NCBI GenBank assembly: GCA_937888925.1
Contig: CALARM010001189.1
Location: 1 to 8,447 of the forward strand
Length of the DNA stretch: 8,447 bases
Origin: an uncultured Synergistia bacterium
GTDB taxonomy: Bacteria; Eremiobacterota; SpSt-956; JAKJGF01
Reading direction: 5' to 3'
Shown here: piece by piece, positions 1-5,610 of the stretch
Numbering within the stretch: the stretch's first letter is position 1
Layout: the number at the start of each line of letters is the position of its first letter
Notes under the pieces: model-generated
What the model was told of the DNA's origin: nothing
What the model saw: the letters and a program-made list of their open reading frames with translations, nothing else
Databases searched by the model: none
Made by a program: the position numbers and the translations under genes

Positions 1-482
1 TTATGATTGAAGGAAGAACACCATGTGAAGAAGAAGGAAGGCTTGGTTTTCAGACGAGTTTCTGCCAGGTTCCCGGAGGAGAAGTGTTTATATCTCCTGT
101 AGAAGAAAGTGTCAACGGCATTTATATGATTGATATAAGCGGTTATGGATTTAATTTCGGACTTAATTTTAAGGATGGTATACTTTCAGGCATTGTATCT
201 GATAAGGAATATGAAAAGGAGGCAGGAAATATAATTACAGATATGGGAATTTCGGAGGAAAAAGCCGGGGAATTCGGTATAGGAACAAATCCTGGGGCAA
301 AGCCTCTTCTGATAGGAACGATTTCCGAGAAAGCCCTTGGAACAGTTCACATAGCCCTGGGTGAGAACAGACCTTACGGAGGTAGCCATGCCAGTCCCAT
401 CCATTACGATTTCGTAAGTACCGGCAATAATGTCTTTATAGACGGATATCAGATTATGGAAAATGGAAAAATTATTACTTAA
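1..482 (+). CDS. M29/COG2309-type metal aminopeptidase, C-terminal part (5' end outside window)
   Basis: The visible 159 residues resemble the C-terminal half of the aminopeptidase T/AmpS-like family (M29, COG2309), cytosolic metalloenzymes that remove N-terminal residues from peptides. Seen, counting from the ATG at 3: PGGEVFISPVEESVNG (24-39), where E27 matches the usual first metal-ligand Glu; E90 in GEFGIGTN; LGTVHIALGEN with H116; and PIHYDFV with H134 and D136. These match the order of Glu, Glu, His and His-x-Asp ligands known for the family. The frame is open to the left edge and family members are about 350-400 aa, so the ATG at 3 is probably internal. The stop TAA is at 480-482. The gene converges on the kinase gene with 21 bases between them and is probably not functionally linked to it. 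COG2309 also includes ring-cleaving dioxygenase-like members, so the substrate is uncertain; the family call is firm. Confidence 0.82.
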   Translation, partial: MIEGRTPCEEEGRLGFQTSFCQVPGGEVFISPVEESVNGIYMIDISGYGFNFGLNFKDGILSGIVSDKEYEKEAGNIITDMGISEEKAGEFGIGTNPGAKPLLIGTISEKALGTVHIALGENRPYGGSHASPIHYDFVSTGNNVFIDGYQIMENGKIIT

Positions 483-490
483 GTGAACAG

Positions 491-525
491 AATCCTGTTA
501 ATCCTATAAATCCTGCGAATCCTGG
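491..525. repeat. Degenerate 9-bp tandem repeat (AATCCTNNN / NNNAGGATT)
   Basis: Four consecutive units lie at 491-499 (AATCCTGTT), 500-508 (AATCCTATA), 509-517 (AATCCTGCG) and 518-525 (AATCCTGG). On the minus strand they read as CAGGATT-type nonamers. The array fills the gap between the aminopeptidase stop and the kinase gene and runs into the kinase frame. There it encodes the terminal Q-D-S-Q-D-L and the TAG stop at 504-506. Similar CAGGATT runs occur in intergenic DNA of many uncultured bacteria (from memory, not checked). No U-rich hairpin typical of a terminator is visible here. Confidence 0.75.
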
Positions 526-2300
526 TTTTGTTTTTTAAGGCGTCTCACAGGCATTTTGCTGCCAAAAGGTTTATCTGACCGGGTTTTTTTCAGGGTAAAC
601 CTTTTGCTATCTGGTTTCTCCTCTAATTTATCCACTTTCTTTGTTTTTGATTCCTCTATTTCAACTATTTCCTCGTAATATCCGTTTATTTCTTCTCCGT
701 TTTCGTCAAAATAGATGATTTCTTCAATTATTTCTTCATCTTCTTCATTGTTCTCCATATCTTCGTTACTATTACCATGTTCATTTTCTGTTATGTGGAA
801 GATTTTTTTTCCGCATTCATTACAGTATTTAGCCTGTGTGGTATTCAGCCTGTTACAGTAGAGGCATTTTTTTGTTTCTTCAGTGTTTTTTTGATTTGCC
901 AGCTTTTCTACTATCATAAGACTTGCCTGTGATGAAATGGAGAGACCTCCATGAAAGGCATTTCTGATAGCCTTCTCAAGATCTTCCGATAAAGCGTCGC
1001 TTTTCGTTAGATAACTTGAAGCTCCTCTGTTGAAACATTCCAATACCTGACTTTCAATTACAGTATCACTCAAGATTATGATTTTACTTGAAGGTGATAT
1101 TTCTTTCAGTATATTTGTCGCTCCAATATCATTATCTACTACAGGGATATTTATATCTATCAATATTACATCAGGTTTCTCTTTTGTTCTGAATATCTCA
1201 TACACTGCCTGTTCTACATTGGAAATTGTATTGATAACGTTAATATCTTTACAGGATGAGAGTTTTTCTTTATATTTATCGTACCTCTCAGTGTCTCCGT
1301 CTATAATAAAGACTTTTATAAGTTCCTCTGGCTTTTCTTCGCCGGTTTTTTCTGCACTTTCTTCTTTTTTTTCTTCACCGGGAGCTGTTTTACTTTTCTT
1401 ACCGAAGTTTCTGCTGTATGAAGCGAGAAGATTCTCTTTTAATTCTTTTGCATTTGTGAATCTGTTATTTATATTAAATTCCAGGCATTTCATTATAATA
1501 ATTTCCAGGTCTGAAGATAGTTCTGGAATTATCTTTCCGGGAGGGGTAAAGATGAAATTTTCCTCACCAAGAGCTCCTGTGAGTAGTTCGTACATGGTGC
1601 AACCGAGAGAATAAATATCGCTTCTTACTTCCTGAACACCTAAATACTGTTCCGGTGCGGCATAGCCGTCTGTACCATAAACCTCTTTTTTATCAGGTTT
1701 AAGAGTAGAAAAAGATGCGCTCCCAAAATCTACAAGTACGAGCCATCCGTCAGATTCTCTTATTATAATATTGGCAGGTTTAATATCACCATGAATAAGG
1801 GGAGGCTTCTGACTGTGCAGATATTCCAGTATTCTGCAGATCTGTACTGCCCATTCTATGACCTGTTTTTCAGGTAATCCTTTTTCTTCACTCTCTGAAA
1901 GTATTACTTCCAGATCATTACCTTCTATATAGTCCATTATTATATAACAGGTATCTTTTTCTATAAAATAATCTGTTACGCAGGGAAGACTTGCATGTCT
2001 GAGATTTGCGAGCATTTCAGCTTCTTTTTCAAAAGGCTTTACAATCTGTTCTCTTATATTGTGAGGTAATTTTTCAAGACCTTTTTTGTAATGTCCCTTG
2101 ACAACACATGGCCTTTTTAACCGCAAATCATAGGCCATATATATTTCACCCATTCCTCCCGTAGCAAGAGAGGAAATGATTTCATATCTCTCCTTCAGGA
2201 CTTTTTTCTCTTTTATAGTTTTACTTTCCGAAGGACAGCCACAATGTTCACATATAATATTATCATCTGGCATTTCACTATAACATTCGGGACAATACAT
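504..2300 (-). CDS. Zinc-ribbon / Ser-Thr protein kinase / NarL-like receiver fusion protein
   Basis: A 598-aa cytosolic signalling protein, no membrane segment seen. Domains in order: zinc ribbon (C3, C6, C17, C20); Hanks-type kinase about 39-292; a Lys/Glu-rich linker about 300-327; receiver about 328-470; second zinc ribbon (C479, C482, C493, C496); an acidic stretch about 507-550; and a basic tail. Kinase marks: Gly loop LATGGMGEIY (first Gly is Ala46), K68, probable helix-C E93, HGDIKPAN (catalytic D172, N177), DFG at 191-193, APE at 215-217. HGD instead of HRD makes it a non-RD kinase. Receiver marks: D334, phosphoacceptor D382 in DVILIDINIP, S411, K433. The second acidic position after D334 is Gly335. 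The segment after K433 (GGLSIS) resembles the NarL-family linker, but no HTH follows. The ATG at 2300 is kept because C3 lies right after it; the next in-frame upstream triplets reach TGA. It is last in the minus-strand operon. Substrates and phosphodonor are unknown. Confidence 0.93.
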   Translation of the reverse strand: MYCPECYSEMPDDNIICEHCGCPSESKTIKEKKVLKERYEIISSLATGGMGEIYMAYDLRLKRPCVVKGHYKKGLEKLPHNIREQIVKPFEKEAEMLANLRHASLPCVTDYFIEKDTCYIIMDYIEGNDLEVILSESEEKGLPEKQVIEWAVQICRILEYLHSQKPPLIHGDIKPANIIIRESDGWLVLVDFGSASFSTLKPDKKEVYGTDGYAAPEQYLGVQEVRSDIYSLGCTMYELLTGALGEENFIFTPPGKIIPELSSDLEIIIMKCLEFNINNRFTNAKELKENLLASYSRNFGKKSKTAPGEEKKEESAEKTGEEKPEELIKVFIIDGDTERYDKYKEKLSSCKDINVINTISNVEQAVYEIFRTKEKPDVILIDINIPVVDNDIGATNILKEISPSSKIIILSDTVIESQVLECFNRGASSYLTKSDALSEDLEKAIRNAFHGGLSISSQASLMIVEKLANQKNTEETKKCLYCNRLNTTQAKYCNECGKKIFHITENEHGNSNEDMENNEEDEEIIEEIIYFDENGEEINGYYEEIVEIEESKTKKVDKLEEKPDSKRFTLKKTRSDKPFGSKMPVRRLKKQNQDSQDL

Positions 2301-2376
2301 GACTCTTCACTTTTCACCCTTCACAACTCACGACTCTTCACTTTTCACCCTTCACTCTTCACCCTTCACCATTCAC
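2301..2376. repeat. Degenerate heptanucleotide repeat array (NNNTCAC / GTGANNN) before the kinase start
   Basis: On the plus strand the sequence divides into 7-base units ending in TCAC: TTTTCAC (2311-2317), CCTTCAC (2318-2324), AACTCAC (2325-2331), TTTTCAC (2342-2348), CCTTCAC, TCTTCAC, CCTTCAC and CATTCAC (2370-2376). A 10-base variant precedes each TTTTCAC. A 24-bp segment at 2301-2324 recurs exactly at 2332-2355, giving a higher-order period of 31. On the minus strand the units read GTGANNN and run directly into the kinase ATG at 2300. The units contain TGA and rotate through all frames, so the array cannot encode a long peptide. Heptanucleotide arrays of this kind resemble the STRR repeats of cyanobacteria and other bacteria (family knowledge). 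Confidence 0.85.
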
Positions 2377-2412
2377 GATTCTCATATAAAATTCTAATAA
2401 CAGAAATGATTT

Positions 2413-2420
2413 CCTCCTTT
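2413..2420 (-). promoter_or_regulatory. Perfect Shine-Dalgarno (AAAGGAGG) without a nearby start codon
   Basis: On the minus strand AAAGGAGG begins within the TAA stop of the 441-aa gene (TAA at 2422-2420). No ATG, GTG or TTG follows within 15 bases, and the kinase ATG is 112 bases downstream. The same strong motif serves the GTG start at 5611. The simplest reading is that this was the kinase ribosome site, now separated from its start by the repeat array. Immediately before the present kinase ATG there is only GAAGAG, two bases from the ATG. A CTG nine bases after the motif could open a 14-codon leader, which is less likely. Confidence 0.6.
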
Positions 2421-3745
2421 TAAATATGAGAAATCTTTCCCTTTCTTCCTGTTATTTCTCTTTCTGCTTCAACAGCAAGTAATTGTATCTCATTGAGAAT
2501 TTTAGAAGATTCAAATATTACAGTCAATCCTTTATCAAGATATTCAGGTTTTTCCTTATAGAGTCTCATTTGTTTTATGCCGTTTTCTATATTTTTCAGA
2601 TATTCTTCAACATATAAAAACATATCACCGACCATTATAGTTTCATTTTCTATTAAATTAAATTTAAATCTGGCACCGGTCAGTTTCTCATCCATAAAAT
2701 CCAGTATGTCTGTAAATTCCCTGTCACTTATTTCTCCATTTTCTATCTGTCCGGCACCTTCAAGAAGTTTATTAAAATTATCAGTGATTATATACTCGAA
2801 ATTTTTTATTTCATACTTTTCGTCTGATGGTAATCTTCCGGGCAATAATGTGTGGCACAGGGCACAATACGATCCGTGCATGCTGTTTTTATGACCGCAT
2901 TTCAGGCATATTATTTTTGTTATAATATCAGAGGCTTCATATAACAGAGCCAGAGAAGAAAAAAGTTCATCTACAGCTTCTGATGCCATGTTTATACCTC
3001 TCTCTATATGGTGTTTTTGTCTGTCCTGAAAGTAAAGATCTGTTTCCTGAAGACCTTCTTTGAAGAGAGATAGATTTTTTTTAATTACATGGTACTCCTT
3101 TATAAGTGTTACAGTATCGCAATCCAGTGAATATATCTGTCTTTCTGTTGCCTCTGTAAAGTCTATGAGAAAATTTATCTTTTCTTCCAGACTTTTTTCC
3201 CGATCAATTTCCCTGATGGAGTTTACATTTTCTCCTTTTTCTGAAGAAATTTCCTCTGTTATTTCTCTTGAAGAAATTATAAGCTCATTGAGTAAAGGTG
3301 ATTTTGAATATACCGGTAATGGTTCTTCTTTTTCTTTTTTGAAAGACTCGAATAAGCTGTCTGTAATAGCTATTATATTCTCTATATGGTTCATTAAAAT
3401 TTCATTGTTTCTGTGTTCTGTATATTTACTTATTTCTCCGGTTATTTTATGGAATTTCTCTAAAAGTTCTTTTACCGGTTCTTCAGAATTTTTTTGAAAG
3501 AGATTTTTATGGAGGATCGTTAATTTCCTGTACAGACATTCCAGAATTTTACATAATTCTTTTAATTCTATGACACTTTTTTTATTTTCTATTACATCAT
3601 ATGACAGTTTTATAAGTGTATTTATATATATAGAATCTGTATATGACAGTTTTATAAGTGTATTTATATATATAGAATCTGTGAAGGGCCTTTCTTCCGT
3701 ATAAAATTCTTTTTTCAAAATATTTCTCTTTCTTATACCTATCAC
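2420..3745 (-). CDS. Zinc-ribbon helical protein of unknown function (441 aa)
   Basis: I do not recognise a named family. The protein looks almost wholly alpha-helical and rich in Glu, Lys, Ile and Leu, with no signal peptide or membrane segment. One zinc ribbon lies in the middle (C280, C283, C294, C297; CLKCGHKN...YCALCH). Residues 105-117 (ISKYTEHRNNEIL) closely match 205-217 of the 268-aa protein (ISEYTDKREYELL). HIERGINMASEAVDEL (247-262) resembles DLERALRLMETGLNNL there, so the two look paralogous. Residues 22-35 and 36-49 are an exact tandem duplication. The start is GTG at 3745, three bases after the TGA of the BpsA-like gene, with only a weak GAGTGAG ahead of it; this suggests translational coupling. 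No earlier start is possible without entering the upstream gene, and the next Met is at 118. A role as scaffold or partner of the downstream kinase is inferred only from co-transcription and shared zinc ribbons. Confidence 0.85.
   Translation of the reverse strand: MIGIRKRNILKKEFYTEERPFTDSIYINTLIKLSYTDSIYINTLIKLSYDVIENKKSVIELKELCKILECLYRKLTILHKNLFQKNSEEPVKELLEKFHKITGEISKYTEHRNNEILMNHIENIIAITDSLFESFKKEKEEPLPVYSKSPLLNELIISSREITEEISSEKGENVNSIREIDREKSLEEKINFLIDFTEATERQIYSLDCDTVTLIKEYHVIKKNLSLFKEGLQETDLYFQDRQKHHIERGINMASEAVDELFSSLALLYEASDIITKIICLKCGHKNSMHGSYCALCHTLLPGRLPSDEKYEIKNFEYIITDNFNKLLEGAGQIENGEISDREFTDILDFMDEKLTGARFKFNLIENETIMVGDMFLYVEEYLKNIENGIKQMRLYKEKPEYLDKGLTVIFESSKILNEIQLLAVEAEREITGRKGKISHI
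3599..3682. repeat. Perfect 42-bp tandem duplication inside the 441-aa gene
   Basis: Bases 3599-3640 and 3641-3682 are identical. Since 42 is a multiple of three the reading frame is kept, and the protein carries TDSIYINTLIKLSY twice in a row near its N-terminus. Zero divergence, including at synonymous positions, indicates a recent slippage or duplication event, or an assembly artefact. Each unit is strongly AT-rich and holds an alternating TA run, which favours slippage. Confidence 0.95.
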
Positions 3746-3748
3746 TAC

Positions 3749-4792
3749 TCACTCATACAGAGCCGGTGAGAGAATATACATTGCAGGTGTTATTGCCGGA
3801 AGATTGGCCAGTTTTTTTACAAGAGGTTCACCCATGAGCTCACCTATATCCGCAATGTTTAACGTATTATTCATATCACTGTACCAGTCTGAAAGATCGT
3901 AACAGTCGAAATTTGTTATAATTTCACGAAATATTAATTGAGAGTCAATAATTGTTCTCTGTAATATTACATATTCGTTATCTGTCAGGGCAAGAGGCCA
4001 TGATGTCATATATATCCGGCTGTTTTTATGTTTTTGGAGACAATCTACAGCACCTTTGAGGAACATTTTTATACCGTCCAGGTTTAAATAAGGATGTAAA
4101 GATATTGCATCAAAATAACCTGCCATATCTTCCGGAATTTTTTTGTTAAGATCTATCGTTCTGGTATGAATGGCCGGATTTTTTTTCTTTATGAACTGCA
4201 GCAGTTCGTCATCTATATCAATTACATGGACTTCAAAATTACTCAGAGATTTTAAAACCAGGCTGGTAAGGTCATCATCTCCGAGAAATAAAACTCTGGT
4301 GTTATCATCTGTAAAATCACGTAATAAGAGTTTAACCCTTTTAAGGCATGAAGCTTCATTACAGTAAGCCTGTCCCCACTCGGCTTTAAGTGATGGCCTT
4401 CCTTCGAAATTTGTAAAATCAAAGGTCACATCTTCCTGATAAAATAGATATTTCATAAATTCTTTTGTAGCTTCGAGACTTCCCAGTAAAACCTTTGCAC
4501 ATTCAGGTCTTAACAGCTTCTGGTAATCTTCGATCTTTTTCTTGATTTCAGCCGGTTTTTCTCCTTTATAACCTGTTCCTTCAGATGCTCTCCCGAAGAG
4601 AGCTTCCATATATTTTCCTTTCAGAAGAGGCATTTCTTTTTCTATAAATGTTAATCCCTTCTGATAATTTTCTCTGACATGTTCCGTATATTTATTATAA
4701 TTATTCATTTCTTCAGAATATTTATTGTTCCCATGACCGCCATTTGTAATATTAGTAATGTCTCTTATATATTCTTTAACTTTATTTACCAT
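3749..4792 (-). CDS. BpsA-like (branched-chain polyamine synthase/DUF43 family) Rossmann protein
   Basis: The 347-aa protein has the length and layout of the N4-bis(aminopropyl)spermidine synthase family: an N-terminal helical part (about 1-130), then a SAM-type Rossmann fold. Seen: GQAYCNEASCLKRVKLLL (140-157), equivalent to the segment just before the fold; RVLFLGDDDLTSL (166-178), the family's hallmark GDDD loop; HVIDIDDELLQFI (189-201), with acidic strand-2 end D192/D194 that would hold the ribose; and FDAISLHPYLNLDGIKMFL (227-245). BpsA transfers aminopropyl groups from decarboxylated SAM to spermidine. As I recall the family, the last segment carries Asp-Pro; here it is His233-Pro234, so activity or substrate may differ. 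A ribosome site AAAGAAAGG (4801-4809) lies 8 bases from the ATG. It is the first gene of the minus-strand operon, behind a promoter at 4823-4851. The fold call is firm; the polyamine role is only possible. Confidence 0.72.
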   Translation of the reverse strand: MVNKVKEYIRDITNITNGGHGNNKYSEEMNNYNKYTEHVRENYQKGLTFIEKEMPLLKGKYMEALFGRASEGTGYKGEKPAEIKKKIEDYQKLLRPECAKVLLGSLEATKEFMKYLFYQEDVTFDFTNFEGRPSLKAEWGQAYCNEASCLKRVKLLLRDFTDDNTRVLFLGDDDLTSLVLKSLSNFEVHVIDIDDELLQFIKKKNPAIHTRTIDLNKKIPEDMAGYFDAISLHPYLNLDGIKMFLKGAVDCLQKHKNSRIYMTSWPLALTDNEYVILQRTIIDSQLIFREIITNFDCYDLSDWYSDMNNTLNIADIGELMGEPLVKKLANLPAITPAMYILSPALYE

Positions 4793-4822
4793 ATTATCAG
4801 CCTTTCTTTAAGATATTATCTT

Positions 4823-4851
4823 ATTATATCATCTGTAACATTTATTGGCAA
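4823..4851 (-). promoter_or_regulatory. Sigma-70-type promoter of the minus-strand operon
   Basis: On the minus strand there is a -35 TTGCCA (4851-4846, five of six to TTGACA), a 17-base spacer, and a consensus -10 TATAAT (4828-4823). Transcription would start near 4816, giving a leader of about 24 bases that carries the AAAGAAAGG ribosome site of the BpsA-like gene. This is the best promoter in the window. No equally good promoter was found before the 441-aa gene or the kinase, which supports one transcript. Confidence 0.65.
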
Positions 4852-4862
4852 AATTATTTACC

Positions 4863-4889
4863 TTTTAAAATGTAATAGCCATTTTAAAA
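4863..4889. promoter_or_regulatory. Perfect 10-bp inverted repeat between divergent genes (candidate operator)
   Basis: TTTTAAAATG (4863-4872) and CATTTTAAAA (4880-4889) are exact reverse complements separated by TAATAGC. Each arm also contains the palindrome TTTTAAAA. The repeat lies upstream of the minus-strand -35 and about 40 bases ahead of the candidate plus-strand -10, where a regulator could affect both directions. It has no GC-rich stem, so a terminator is unlikely. AT-richness raises the odds of a chance match. Confidence 0.45.
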
Positions 4890-4920
4890 TCTATCCCTCT
4901 TTACTTTTTTAGATTTTGTC

Positions 4921-4936
4921 GGTATATTATAATACC
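4921..4936 (+). promoter_or_regulatory. Candidate -10 region for the plus-strand genes
   Basis: A perfect TATAAT sits at 4928-4933, about 50 bases before the GNAT start. The expected -35 position (4905-4910) is only a T run, and no extended -10 TG is present. The box lies in GGTATATTATAATACC, whose ends GGTAT/ATACC form a 5-bp inverted repeat, so an overlapping operator is possible. Reading the other strand gives a second TATAAT at 4931-4926. The AT-rich context makes this uncertain. Confidence 0.35.
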
Positions 4937-4984
4937 TCTTAATAAAAATATCATAATAAATTCAATGATTTATTTTGGAAGAGA

Positions 4985-5512
4985 GTGATAAATTTGCAAA
5001 CTGTAAAACTTACCAGGCAACATATAAGCCAGATAATACAGTTAGAAAACAGGGTACATCCTCCTGAACTTCGTTTTTCCCCTTCTGCGTGGAACAGAAA
5101 TTTTCAACAGATGGAAAAGAGCAACTGTAATTTCTCCTGGGGATTAACGGATAAATCAGTTTTTGTTGCTTATCTGGCAGCCCATCTTGGCTCATCATAT
5201 CAGGAAAACAGTGACGAACCGGTCATAGAAGTAGATGATCTGGCTATAGCACCGGAATATAAAGATAATCTTTTTTCATTAATAAAAGCTTTTGTACAGG
5301 AACTTGCCAGGAAAAAGCTCGGTAATTTTGCCATAGAAACACTTGCAACTCCTGAAACCAGCAGATTTCTAAAAGAACATAATAATGTCCTGATAAAGCT
5401 TGGTTATGAAATAGTATGTGATTATCCCTTTTTTGCAGAGGATACAAAAAGGGAACTTGTATGGATGAGAATTGAACCTAAAGATAACATGGGAAAAAAA
5501 ATACTGACCTGA
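4985..5512 (+). CDS. GNAT-like acetyltransferase
   Basis: The 175-aa protein fits the GNAT fold in size and order: strand 1 and helix 1 (about 4-27: LTRQHISQIIQLENRV), central strand VFVAYLAAH (59-67), strand 4 IEVDDLAIAP (81-90), helix 3 (about 96-110), strand 5 FAIETLA (115-121), and the C-terminal LGYEIV (139-144). GNAT enzymes move an acyl group from acyl-CoA to an amine. The CoA pyrophosphate loop, normally Arg/Gln-x-x-Gly-x-Gly/Ala after strand 4, reads about EYKDNLFS and has no Gly. Catalysis or CoA binding may therefore be altered. The start is uncertain: GTG at 4985 is only three bases from GGAAG, while TTG at 4994 lies about 10 bases after GGAAGAG and would shorten the protein by three residues. 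It is divergent from the BpsA-like gene and 98 bases ahead of the zinc-ribbon gene. Polyamine acetylation is a guess from context. Confidence 0.7.
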   Translation: MINLQTVKLTRQHISQIIQLENRVHPPELRFSPSAWNRNFQQMEKSNCNFSWGLTDKSVFVAYLAAHLGSSYQENSDEPVIEVDDLAIAPEYKDNLFSLIKAFVQELARKKLGNFAIETLATPETSRFLKEHNNVLIKLGYEIVCDYPFFAEDTKRELVWMRIEPKDNMGKKILT

Positions 5513-5537
5513 GTATAAGCATGTAATAAACGTTTTC

Positions 5538-5566
5538 CTCCCGTCACGCGTTATGCGTCAAGGGAG
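5538..5566. repeat. Imperfect hairpin containing three heptad repeats (CGTYANG)
   Basis: CTCCCGTCACGC (5538-5549) and GCGTCAAGGGAG (5555-5566) pair at 10 of 12 positions around the loop GTTAT. The same stretch is three head-to-tail heptamers: CGTCACG (5542-5548), CGTTATG (5549-5555) and CGTCAAG (5556-5562). No T run follows on either strand, so it does not look like an intrinsic terminator. The GC-rich block stands out in AT-rich surroundings. It may affect read-through from the GNAT gene or mark a dispersed repeat. Confidence 0.6.
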
Positions 5567-5590
5567 CATATTGTAATGGTTAACTCAGTA

Positions 5591-5598
5591 AAAGGAGG
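5591..5598 (+). promoter_or_regulatory. Ribosome binding site of the 268-aa zinc-ribbon gene
   Basis: AAAGGAGG ends 12 bases before the GTG at 5611, with a T-rich spacer. No ATG lies between, and the zinc-ribbon Cys5 follows directly after the GTG, so this site supports the GTG start. The spacing is rather long but usable. Confidence 0.75.
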
Positions 5599-5610
5599 TT
5601 TTTTTTAACA

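Noticed and set aside
3..482. Complete small protein starting at ATG 3
   Set aside because: The frame is open to the left edge and the residues match only the C-terminal part of a family of about 350-400 aa, so the ATG is probably internal.
1078..1614. Plus-strand open frame of 178 codons
   Set aside because: It lies opposite the kinase and receiver coding sequence, is Ser/Phe/Ile-rich as expected for antisense of Glu/Lys/Asp-rich coding DNA, and has no motif.
2301..2376. CRISPR array
   Set aside because: Units are 7 bases long and contiguous without spacers; there are no 24-40-bp repeats with unique spacers and no cas genes in the window.
2359..2402. Short leader ORF after the orphan Shine-Dalgarno (CTG start, 14 codons, or ATG at 2385)
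   Set aside because: CTG is a rare start, the ATG is 27 bases from the motif, and the peptide ends inside the repeat array; displacement of the kinase ribosome site explains the motif more simply.
2577..3497. Plus-strand frames at 2577-2894 and 3060-3497
   Set aside because: Antisense shadows of the 441-aa zinc-ribbon gene with Phe/Ser-rich translation and no recognisable domain.
5538..5566. Intrinsic terminator after the GNAT gene
   Set aside because: The stem has two mismatches and no T run follows on either strand.
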